Positions 17,048 to 24,602 of a stretch of DNA of 48,074 bases are shown here, one piece after another; the first letter of the stretch is position 1; every line of letters starts with the position of its first letter. This DNA is from Oppiella nova. Taxonomy: Eukaryota; Arthropoda; Arachnida; Sarcoptiformes; Oppiidae. The position numbers were made by a program, and so were the translations under genes. The stretch covers positions 1 to 48,074 of the forward strand of contig CAJPVJ010000069.1 of the NCBI GenBank assembly GCA_905397405.1. The letters are read 5' to 3'. A model generated the notes under the pieces. That model ran no database searches, was not told the DNA's origin, and saw only the letters and a list, made by a program, of their open reading frames with translations.

Positions 17048-18025
17048 ATGCCCAAACATGGTAACTATGCTGTAGAAAAAATAACATTTGATTCACATGG
17101 TGATGCAGTGGTTGGCGATTTATATAAACCAGATACTGATGGAAAACTCCCCGCTGTTATTATTCTTGGGCCATATTCTTTTCAAAAAGAACAGGCACCC
17201 ACTCAGTATGCGACACGTTTAGCAGATGAAGGCTTTATCACCCTCGCATTTGATCCAAGAACTGTTGGTGAGAGCCAAGGTATGCCACGTCGCCTTGAAA
17301 ATCCAAAAATGAAAAACGAAGATGTCATTGCTGCAATTGATTACATCTTTACCCGTAACGATGTCGATACCGATAAAATATTTCTATTAGGGGTTTGCCA
17401 AGGTGGACCTGAAATGCTGGATATCGCGTCTTATGAAGCACGTGTCAAAGCCGTTGTTTCTGTTACTGGATATTATCGAGATAGAGAAACTGATTTATTT
17501 ATGCTTGCGGCAGGTGTGACAGAAAATCCATTTGATGTTGAATCAGCACCAACGATCGAAGAATTAGAAGCCTTATTAGCGATCCGTTTAAAGAAAGCAC
17601 AGGATGCCAAAGTTCTTTACGAAACAACGGGGGAAGTTATCTATCAGCCACTCGTATCGCCAGACCTCGGTGATCGCGTCAAAGGCTCGAATGCGGGTTT
17701 ACCTGGTCCAATTATATGGAGCTGGTATGAAGCATGGACGCTAAAAAACTGGGAGAATCGCTACGCAATTATGAGTGATCTTGACCATTTTTCTTATTCA
17801 ACTGTAGCTGGCGTTGCAAAACTAAAGAAACCCGCGCTTATCATTCATTCGGATACCTGTATGAATCCAGCAGCGGCTCGTCGTCATTTCGATTCAATTC
17901 CAACATCAGATAAAAAGCTTATCTGGGAAAATGGAACCAACCATTTCCAGTATTATGAGCAACCCGATATTGTAGATAGAACAGTTGCACATGCTGCAGA
18001 TTGGTTTTATCAACATCAAAATTAA
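17048..18025 (+). CDS. Alpha/beta hydrolase with a Cys nucleophile, dienelactone-hydrolase-like
   Basis: 325 residues from the ATG at 17048, seven bases after AAGGAA. The fold begins with VVGDLYKP and LPAVIILGPY. The nucleophile elbow reads GVCQGG, so the nucleophile is Cys, as in dienelactone hydrolase, and not the usual Ser. Likely Asp and His partners are in HSDTCMN and NGTNHFQYY near the C terminus. It is longer than dienelactone hydrolase (about 235) and resembles the larger YcjY-type hydrolases. The substrate is unknown. It is divergent from a LysR regulator, so it is probably induced by a small molecule. No signal peptide. Confidence 0.8.
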   Translation: MPKHGNYAVEKITFDSHGDAVVGDLYKPDTDGKLPAVIILGPYSFQKEQAPTQYATRLADEGFITLAFDPRTVGESQGMPRRLENPKMKNEDVIAAIDYIFTRNDVDTDKIFLLGVCQGGPEMLDIASYEARVKAVVSVTGYYRDRETDLFMLAAGVTENPFDVESAPTIEELEALLAIRLKKAQDAKVLYETTGEVIYQPLVSPDLGDRVKGSNAGLPGPIIWSWYEAWTLKNWENRYAIMSDLDHFSYSTVAGVAKLKKPALIIHSDTCMNPAAARRHFDSIPTSDKKLIWENGTNHFQYYEQPDIVDRTVAHAADWFYQHQN

Positions 18026-18109
18026 GATCAAATAGCTTTAGTCGGATATGAAAGATAATCCTTTTAACGCTGTATCGACAATCAGTTAAGCGACATTAAG
18101 TTTTGTATG

Positions 18110-18190
18110 GACAACTCCCTCCTTTAACAAAGGTGAGAAGTAGCCACTTTGCAAAGGGCAAGGATTTAAAAATTCTTCATCATTTGCTTG
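18110..18190. repeat. Dispersed repeat, family B, copy 1
   Basis: Contains CTCCCTCCTTTAACAAAGGT then GAGAAGTA and, further on, a run ending AAGGATTTAAA. The same blocks occur in reverse orientation at 38305-38370 and 38836-38902 (TACTTCTCACCTTTG, then AAAGGAGGGAGCTTT), and more distantly at 45285-45350. A 69-codon frame across it is an accident of the repeat. Confidence 0.6.
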
Positions 18191-18258
18191 CCAGCCAAGG
18201 TGGCATCTTTTCAATGCCCTTTTCTACCTTAAGTTTTACGATTGCGGTATCCACATTA

Positions 18259-18283
18259 AAAAACCACCGAATCGGTGGTTTTT
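18259..18283 (-). terminator. Intrinsic terminator of the small gene at 18292
   Basis: AAAAACCACCGA and TCGGTGGTTTTT pair over 12 bases around a single A. It lies nine bases after the stop of the minus-strand gene and could also stop plus-strand transcription from the hydrolase gene. Confidence 0.85.
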
Positions 18284-18291
18284 CATTAAAA

Positions 18292-18444
18292 TTAATGTAC
18301 TGCTTCTGCTGAAGACTCTTTATGATCATCATCTTTGGTTTTGGCTAAATTTTTACCCTTGGTTTTCTGAGGATTATTTTTATGTGACTGATAGTAGCAA
18401 GCAATTGCAATTCCAGTCCCTAATAATGCTACGGTCTTTAACAT
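18292..18444 (-). CDS. Small membrane-anchored protein of unknown function
   Basis: 50 residues from the ATG at 18444; GAGGT six bases upstream fixes this start over an ATG at 18489. A short hydrophobic N terminus (MLKTVALLGTGIAIACYY) is followed by a strongly basic and then acidic hydrophilic tail. It could be a single-pass anchor; Cys16 does not sit in a convincing lipobox. I recognise no family. It has its own terminator. Confidence 0.6.
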   Translation of the reverse strand: MLKTVALLGTGIAIACYYQSHKNNPQKTKGKNLAKTKDDDHKESSAEAVH

Positions 18445-18765
18445 GATATACCTCATACTGAATTGAATAACGTCTATTAGGAATAACATTAAATTTCTAA
18501 TAAAGTATTTCGATATGTGAGTTATGCAAGTTTATGTGAAGCTTTATTACATTTGATTTCAAAGATTCAGATAAATCATCTAAATTTCAGTGTTATGGCT
18601 GATTTAAAGTATTTCGGTATTTAACCAAACAGTCACATGGTAAGTTTTTATTATGAGATTTTAATTCCAACTTATTTATTCTAAAGCCATCTAATATTCA
18701 TCAATCAACACTGATCAAAAATCCTTCCTTAATTTTCAATATCTTTTATATTCGTTCAGCCATAT
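18445..18765. other. Gene-free AT-rich gap
   Basis: Two related phrases (AAAGTATTTCGATAT near 18497 and AAAGTATTTCGGTAT near 18606) are the only repetition I see. There is no gene or RNA with support. Confidence 0.4.
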
Positions 18766-18792
18766 AAAAAGCCCATCTTACGATGAGCTTTT
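18766..18792 (-). terminator. Intrinsic terminator of the small gene at 18812
   Basis: On the minus strand GCTCATC, loop GTAA, GATGGGC then TTTTT. The stem is the same as at 15461-15484. Confidence 0.8.
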
Positions 18793-18811
18793 CTAAAACA
18801 TTGATTACGAT

Positions 18812-19033
18812 TTATATCGCAATACGATAAAGTTGATTTTGATTAAGATAGAAAGATGAACCATCAATATTAAATTGACGATCGTCACCAGATTCTAATT
18901 CAATCTTTTTCCCTACTTCGACCCAACTCATACCAGTACGGTTGCTTTGTTGTCTTTTTAAAGGAACGATCTTTACGCGAATTTCATCGCCATTTACTGC
19001 AGAGGCTATTGTCCAGCCATTTAAAATATTCAT
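18812..19033 (-). CDS. Small protein of unknown function
   Basis: 73 residues from the ATG at 19033, with GAG seven bases upstream. A frame from 19093 would add 20 residues with no matching ribosome site. It is mainly beta strand by appearance (EIRVKIVPL, WVEVGKKIEL, QFNIDGSSFYL), with no signal peptide or membrane helix. I recognise no family. A terminator follows. Confidence 0.6.
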   Translation of the reverse strand: MNILNGWTIASAVNGDEIRVKIVPLKRQQSNRTGMSWVEVGKKIELESGDDRQFNIDGSSFYLNQNQLYRIAI

Positions 19034-19538
19034 TTTTTCACTCAATTGTTTTGAGCTTTTGCAAACAGAGAAGTATTTAACTATTAAGACCAACAGATAT
19101 ATTTTTGGAACTAACGATAAGAAGGCATCTAACCTTAATTTAAACTTTTGATATTTACATCAGCTTGATATTGCAGAAGTCAGAGTTGAAGCCAACCTTC
19201 AAGTCTTGCTTATATATTAAGCACATCTGCTTTAGTATTTTTCATAGTACGCTAATTTAACAGATTATGCAACTTAAATAACATTTGATTATTTTAAATT
19301 AAAAGTTCCTATTTATAAAATCGATTTGTGATGTTTATGTACAGGCCTAATTTAGAGATTATTTATATCACCATTTAAAACAAGACAATACAAATATTTG
19401 ATATTTTTATAAATATATTTTGTCGATATAAACTCAGTTTAGCCAACATATCTCCACATATGGCTCTCACAACTACCTTAGTGTAAGTGGATTAAAAGAC
19501 TATTATCCAGACTCACTTAACAATTTGAGAAGATTATA
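19034..19538. other. AT-rich gap upstream of the proline-rich small gene
   Basis: It holds a weak hairpin (TTGAAG/CTTCAA, 19186-19202) and presumably the promoters of the small genes on both sides. No further gene or RNA is supported. Confidence 0.4.
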
Positions 19539-19709
19539 ATGTCATTTAAAAGTTTTTCACAAAATTCAGCTCAAGCAAATTCAGATACTAAAAACGTTGA
19601 GCAAACTCCGCCTAAAGATGCGCCACAAGCAACTCCTGGTGCTACACCGCCTAATCCAAATCAGGACAATAAAGAGGTTAAGCAACCTGATACAAATAAG
19701 CCTAAATAA
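19539..19709 (+). CDS. Small hydrophilic Pro/Gln/Asn-rich protein
   Basis: 56 residues, ATG at 19539, TAA at 19707-19709. GAGAAG lies six bases before the ATG. The protein begins with Phe and Ser (SFKSFSQNS) and then becomes a disordered run rich in Pro, Gln, Asn, Thr and Lys (for example PPKDAPQATPGATPPNPNQD). It has no hydrophobic segment. Its G/C-rich codons stand out from the AT-rich surroundings, which supports real coding. A terminator follows about 80 bases later. The function is unknown; similar small disordered proteins are often stress-induced. Confidence 0.6.
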   Translation: MSFKSFSQNSAQANSDTKNVEQTPPKDAPQATPGATPPNPNQDNKEVKQPDTNKPK

Positions 19710-19785
19710 CACAAGGGTCTTTTGAAATTTCATAAATGGCTTACGTTGTAGGCTAAGAATGAACAGACCTTAAAGCTTAATCTAT

Positions 19786-19816
19786 AAAAACTTACCGATG
19801 TTTGGTAAGTTTTTTC
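19786..19816 (+). terminator. Intrinsic terminator of the proline-rich small gene
   Basis: AAAAACTTACC, loop GATGTTT, GGTAAGTTTTTT. Confidence 0.85.
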
Positions 19817-19867
19817 GTTGTTGGTTATATAAATTCAGACTGTATCAACTCAAAATATTCAGCTTTC

Positions 19868-20063
19868 TCCATGATGTAAAAAAAGCCCACAATAGTGCGG
19901 GCTTTTCAGATCGGCATGCTGCGATCTCATGCTCAGCGTTAACTGCTTAGGTTTTAAATCTATTTAGAGGGAATACGCAATTCCTGTAACAACCTAAACA
20001 CTTCCGTTTCGCTTACGGATTCGATCAAAGCTAAGTTAACACAGATCAGCAGATGAAAGCGGA
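19868..20063 (-). ncRNA. Candidate structured small RNA
   Basis: Read on the minus strand, this stretch folds into several hairpins and ends in an intrinsic terminator. In order: an outer stem GTTAAC (20035-20040) with GTTAAC (19938-19943), extended by TTAG/CTAA; inside it TCCGT/ACGGA (20003-20019) and GGAAT/ATTCC (19970-19984); then AGATCG/CGATCT (19908-19927); finally GCCC/GGGC followed by seven T (19879-19906). A weak promoter (TTTATT, 18 bases, TATATT) lies just upstream, giving a start near 20063. It contains no open frame of note. It could instead be the long 3' end of the kdpE transcript. I do not match it to a known RNA family. Confidence 0.5.
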
Positions 20064-20349
20064 TAAAATATATTTGATTACGCTTTATTTAATAAAGTAT
20101 CACCGCACTAAATTCAAATCGTGAGTTTGTATAAATATAAAGCCAAAGTTCTCAGTAAAACTTATAATACCATCACTCTTTCAAATCCAATAAATTATTT
20201 AATTAATTGATTTTAAATAATAATACATTGCTATTACCAATATTTCAAAGCCCCCTACTCTGCACTTTACAAAGAATCGTTTATTCTAATTTTAACCATC
20301 TACTGTTAATAAGGTAAAAACCAATGATCTCAAAGAAGATCAGCCTTGC

Positions 20350-21057
20350 TTAGCCTACAAAGCGTAAGCCCACACCCGGTTCAGTCACAATATATTTGGG
20401 TTGTACCGCATTATCATTCAGTTTTCCACGCAATTTGGCCACCAGAATTCTTAGGTAGTGAGTATCTTCCTGATGAGTTGGTCCCCATAAATCACTGAGA
20501 ATTTGTGGTTGAGTAATCAACTGCCCCTTATGTTGCGCCAATAAAGTCAGCAATTGATATTCCTTACGTGTCAGTGAAATCAGTTGTTGGTTAAGAAATA
20601 CCTGTCTTTGGGCAAAATCAATTTTTAAAAAACCATCATCAAAAAAAGCGGATTCCACAGCAACGTTTTGAAATTGTCTGAGTAATACGCGGATCCGCGC
20701 CATAAGCTCCTGAACACTAAAAGGTTTCGTCACATAATCATTGGCGCCAGCATCCAGTAATTTGACCTTTTCCTCTTCATTGGAACGTACAGACAAAACA
20801 ATCACAGGGACATGCGACCAAGCTCTCAACTCAGATAAAACTTCTAAACCATCTAAATCAGGCAGTCCTAAATCTAAAATAATTAAATCAGCGCCTTGCA
20901 AAGCCAAAAGCTCTAAGCCCTTTTGACCATTTTCAGCCAGTAGCGTTTTATAGCCCTGTGCTCTAAGTGCAATATCGAGAAACTTACGAATTTGAGTTTC
21001 ATCATCAATAATCAATACATTGGTCATGGAACTTGTCGATACATTGTGTTCTGGCAT
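20350..21057 (-). CDS. kdpE: Potassium-responsive response regulator KdpE
   Basis: 235 residues from the ATG at 21057, seven bases after AGGAA; a GTG at 21084 directly after the kdpD stop is the alternative. The receiver domain has the acidic pair IIDDE and the phosphorylated Asp62 in LILDLGLPD. The OmpR-type winged helix covers about 135-232 (SLTRKEYQLLTLLAQ, then VTEPGVGLRF). It activates kdpABC when potassium is low. It follows kdpD directly and is the last gene of the kdp group. Confidence 0.95.
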   Translation of the reverse strand: MPEHNVSTSSMTNVLIIDDETQIRKFLDIALRAQGYKTLLAENGQKGLELLALQGADLIILDLGLPDLDGLEVLSELRAWSHVPVIVLSVRSNEEEKVKLLDAGANDYVTKPFSVQELMARIRVLLRQFQNVAVESAFFDDGFLKIDFAQRQVFLNQQLISLTRKEYQLLTLLAQHKGQLITQPQILSDLWGPTHQEDTHYLRILVAKLRGKLNDNAVQPKYIVTEPGVGLRFVG

Positions 21058-21084
21058 GCTATTTCCTAAAATCAATATGTGCAC

Positions 21085-23727
21085 TTATCCAATCTGCTGA
21101 ATCGGCAATTGCATACGGATGCAGGTGCCTTGATTATTCTTGGCTGAAGATGCCGAAATTTTACCCATATGTGCACCAATAATGGCTTTAACAATGGTTA
21201 AGCCCAACCCCGTACCATACTGTCCGCGATCGCCACGTTCCATAGTATAGAACATATCAAAAATTCGCTCTCGTTCATCTTCTGGGATACCCAAACCTTG
21301 ATCGCTAATCGAAATTTCAATTTCGTTTTCATTGAGTTGTAAGACTTTAATCGTTACCGCTTTATTCTCTGGGGAAAACTTGGCTGCATTTTCCAATACA
21401 TTAAAAATCGCTTGTTCGATCAAAGCAGCATGAACAAATAGGCTCAATGTTTGCTCTGGTAAATCAACCTCAACAAGACTATGCGGCATATAGCGTTTTA
21501 AACGGCGTACCGCTGAACCAATCAACTCATCGACACCAATCCAATCTCGTTTAAGACTTAAACCTTCATGCCCTAGCCGTGTCATATCCAATAAATTCTG
21601 AATATAACGATCCAGTCGTTCGCCTTCCAAATGAATGGCTTCCAATAAGCTGTCTTGATCTTGTTCATCCATCGAATGCCGATAATTACTCAAAGTATCA
21701 GCTGCACCAATCATAGAGGCTAAAGGTGAACGTAAATCATGAGAGACGGAGGATAACAAGGCCGAACGTAATCTCTCGGTTTCTGAACTGACATTGGCGA
21801 TTTCCAATGCTTTAGTGAGTTGGGTTCGAGAAATTGCTTGAGCAATATATTCAACCATGGTTTCAGTCAGTTGCTTCTGTTCAGTATTTAAAACCGATAC
21901 ATTTTTAAGAAACTTAACCCCGACCACACCAAAACACTGTTTGGAAGCCAATAATGGTAAAAACCACCAATCATTTTCAGTTAATGTTTGGGTAAACCGT
22001 CCCGATGGTTGATGGTTCTTAAATGTCCAATCTGCTGAAATTTTTTCTTTATTGTTAATGACCTCAAGTGATGATATTGATGATTCTGGGAAATAAAACC
22101 AGATTTCGGCATTTAAATTTTTACTTAAACTGTTTTCTGCAATCTCCTGCACTTGCTTTAAATCGATCGCGGTAGACAGCTTTTGACCTAAATCCTGCAT
22201 AATGCTGTTATAACTATTTGCAGTCTTTAAAGCCGTTACCTGTTCTCTCAGTCTCGATGCCAAACGGCTTGAAATCAGTGCAGCGCCAAGGAAAGCAACC
22301 ACGGTAATCACACCCTGATGTGCAGAAATTTGTAAGGTAAATTTGGGTGAAATAAAGAAAAAGTTATAAGCAAAAAAGAACAACAGCGCTGAAAGCACAG
22401 CGGCCAGCATTCGTGTTTTAGATGCCACAAAAACCACAGCGGTGATAAAAATCACCGAAAGCTCTTCAATCCCTAAATACTTTTCACCTAAACTGGCAAT
22501 CACAATACTGATCATAGTGGTGGATAACACATAAAACATTTCTCTTAAACTTAGAAATGAATGCGTATCTTGAAAAAATGATTGCTGACGATGTTCTGCA
22601 AGAATTGGGACGATACTCAATTCAAAACTTGGCTGGTATTTAAGTAATTGATCAACAAAATTTACAACACCGAATGTAAAGGCTTTACGATGTGATTGTG
22701 CCAATACCAAAGTTGAAATCCCTCGATCCATCACATAATCAAACAGCGTTTTTGCATGTTGCTGACCATATAGGATTTCAGTCATCCCACCCAATTGACG
22801 GGTGAGGTTTAAAGCACGTTCAATTTCTCGACTGGATAAATTGTCTTGTTTTTCGCTTATTTTTGAATCTTTAGAAAAGACCACCACCGTCCAATTTGCC
22901 TGACGATTTTCGGCAATACGACAACCTGCCCGAACCAAAGCCTCTGCCTGCCCATTGCCCTCAATCATAATTAAAATATGATTTTTTAGAGGAATTGGCA
23001 CAAGCCCTTGTATAGCAAAATTTTCTCGAACATCGGTATCGACATGACTAGCAACCGTCTGCATTGCCAATTCACGCAATGCTGTCAGATTTGAACTGTT
23101 GAAGAATCTTTGCAAAGCTTGTTCAGCTTGCTCAGGTACATAGACTTTGCCCTGATTTAAACGCTCAAGTAATTCATTAACTGGTAAATCAATTAATCGA
23201 ATATCACGGATCCGTTCAAAGACCCGATCAGGTACGGTTTCAGTCACCCGAATACCCGTAATTTGATAGACCACATCATTTAAACTTTCGAGATGCTGAA
23301 TATTCATTGTGGTAAATACATCAATACCCGCATCCAGTAATTCATTAATATCTTGCCAACGTTTTTCATGACGACTATTTGGCATATTGCTATGCGCAAA
23401 TTCATCTACTAAAACAATACTGGGTTTGCTTGCCAGCACAGCATCAAGGTCCATTTCTTCAAGAGAATGCCCTTGATACTCAATCGTCTTTCTTGGAATG
23501 ATCACCAAACCTGAGATGACGTTTTCAGTTTCAATGCGACCATGGGTTTCAACATAGCCAATCACAATATCGATCCCTTGCAAAGCCAGTTCGTGCGCAC
23601 GCACTAACATTGCAAAAGTCTTCCCCACACCGGGTGCAGCACCTAAAAATATAGTGAGGCGCCCAGACTGATAACGCTGAGTGTGTTGCAGTAAAACATC
23701 TGCTTTATTATTTCTATAATCGCTCAT
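21085..23727 (-). CDS. kdpD: Potassium sensor histidine kinase KdpD
   Basis: 880 residues, full length. The N-terminal KdpD domain carries a Walker A loop GAAPGVGKT (29-37). A universal-stress-like domain follows (about 250-370), then four close membrane helices (about 395-485), a GAF-like region, and the kinase core with His663 in SHDLRSP and the ATP-binding motifs DQGLGIP and GTGLGLTIVK. It senses potassium limitation and phosphorylates KdpE. It is separated from kdpC by about 250 bases, so kdpDE may have their own promoter. Confidence 0.96.
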   Translation of the reverse strand: MSDYRNNKADVLLQHTQRYQSGRLTIFLGAAPGVGKTFAMLVRAHELALQGIDIVIGYVETHGRIETENVISGLVIIPRKTIEYQGHSLEEMDLDAVLASKPSIVLVDEFAHSNMPNSRHEKRWQDINELLDAGIDVFTTMNIQHLESLNDVVYQITGIRVTETVPDRVFERIRDIRLIDLPVNELLERLNQGKVYVPEQAEQALQRFFNSSNLTALRELAMQTVASHVDTDVRENFAIQGLVPIPLKNHILIMIEGNGQAEALVRAGCRIAENRQANWTVVVFSKDSKISEKQDNLSSREIERALNLTRQLGGMTEILYGQQHAKTLFDYVMDRGISTLVLAQSHRKAFTFGVVNFVDQLLKYQPSFELSIVPILAEHRQQSFFQDTHSFLSLREMFYVLSTTMISIVIASLGEKYLGIEELSVIFITAVVFVASKTRMLAAVLSALLFFFAYNFFFISPKFTLQISAHQGVITVVAFLGAALISSRLASRLREQVTALKTANSYNSIMQDLGQKLSTAIDLKQVQEIAENSLSKNLNAEIWFYFPESSISSLEVINNKEKISADWTFKNHQPSGRFTQTLTENDWWFLPLLASKQCFGVVGVKFLKNVSVLNTEQKQLTETMVEYIAQAISRTQLTKALEIANVSSETERLRSALLSSVSHDLRSPLASMIGAADTLSNYRHSMDEQDQDSLLEAIHLEGERLDRYIQNLLDMTRLGHEGLSLKRDWIGVDELIGSAVRRLKRYMPHSLVEVDLPEQTLSLFVHAALIEQAIFNVLENAAKFSPENKAVTIKVLQLNENEIEISISDQGLGIPEDERERIFDMFYTMERGDRGQYGTGLGLTIVKAIIGAHMGKISASSAKNNQGTCIRMQLPIQQIG

Positions 23728-23976
23728 CGCCGTCTGCTTGTTTAAAAATTACATCACTGTGCTGTTTCTTTGCGACCCTTCAATACAGCAAAAAACACAG
23801 GCCAACAAAGAAACACAGTCGTTTGATTCAAAATGAAATATCTACGATCTAAAGCAAAAGAGAGAATATTGTAAATTTATACGAAAATAAAATCCCAATA
23901 ATGCCCGCTTTTCAACAATCATAGAGAATCAATTACATCAACACTGATTCATTTCGCGTTGATGATTGCAACCCAT
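23728..23976. other. Gap between kdpC and kdpDE
   Basis: 249 AT-rich bases. A weak dyad GAATCA/TGATTC (23925-23950) lies just after kdpC, but without a T tract. A kdpDE promoter would have to be here. Confidence 0.4.
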
Positions 23977-24582
23977 TTATTGAGTTCCAATTTGATCCAA
24001 AGCCAAATTTAATTCAAGTACATTGACTCTGGCTTGCCCTAAAATTCCAAATGTCGGTTGTATACTATTTTCTTGCAGCAACCTTAGCACATCCTGTTCT
24101 GGCAAATGTCTTGCTTTGGCAATCCGTTTTACTTGAATCATTGCAGATTGAACAGTGATTTCAGGATCAATTCCGCTGCCTGAAGCCGTAACCAAATCTG
24201 TAGGAATCGCGCTTTTTTCAACGTGATCCTGTATCACAATTTTGTTTAAACGTTCCTCTACTGCTTTGTGTAAATCAGGATTGGTCCGTGCCATATTACT
24301 TCCCGCCATCGCCATTGGGTCATAATTGGCAGCAGAAGGTCGTGGATGAAAATATTGTGCTTGTACAAAAGGCTGTGCAACCAGTTTAGAACCGACAACG
24401 CGGTCATTTTCAACGATCAAACTGCCATTGGCTTGTTCATCAAAAAAAACTTGTCCCAACCCCGTTGCCGCAGCACTGTAGACAAAACCACATAAACCCA
24501 ACGCGACAATGGTTAATCCAAGCGATGCTCGTGTTAATCCAGCGAATGATGACTCAAGCAATCGATTATTTTCAGTATTCAT
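23977..24582 (-). CDS. kdpC: Potassium-transporting ATPase subunit KdpC
   Basis: 201 residues from the ATG at 24582, nine bases after GAGG; an ATG at 24597 is less likely. One N-terminal membrane helix (about 22-42) leads to the soluble part with the family motif LVTASGSGIDPEIT. KdpC stabilises ATP binding by KdpB and closes the complex. It begins 20 bases after kdpB. Confidence 0.95.
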   Translation of the reverse strand: MNTENNRLLESSFAGLTRASLGLTIVALGLCGFVYSAAATGLGQVFFDEQANGSLIVENDRVVGSKLVAQPFVQAQYFHPRPSAANYDPMAMAGSNMARTNPDLHKAVEERLNKIVIQDHVEKSAIPTDLVTASGSGIDPEITVQSAMIQVKRIAKARHLPEQDVLRLLQENSIQPTFGILGQARVNVLELNLALDQIGTQ

Positions 24583-24602
24583 TTTAATCATCCTCAAAAT
24601 TT

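Noticed and set aside
18103-18312. 69-codon plus-strand frame
   Set aside because: Runs through the family B repeat, a terminator hairpin and the end of the opposite small gene.
20324-20353. Nine-codon plus-strand frame after AAGG
   Set aside because: It runs into the 3' end of kdpE and has no gene downstream to serve as a leader for.
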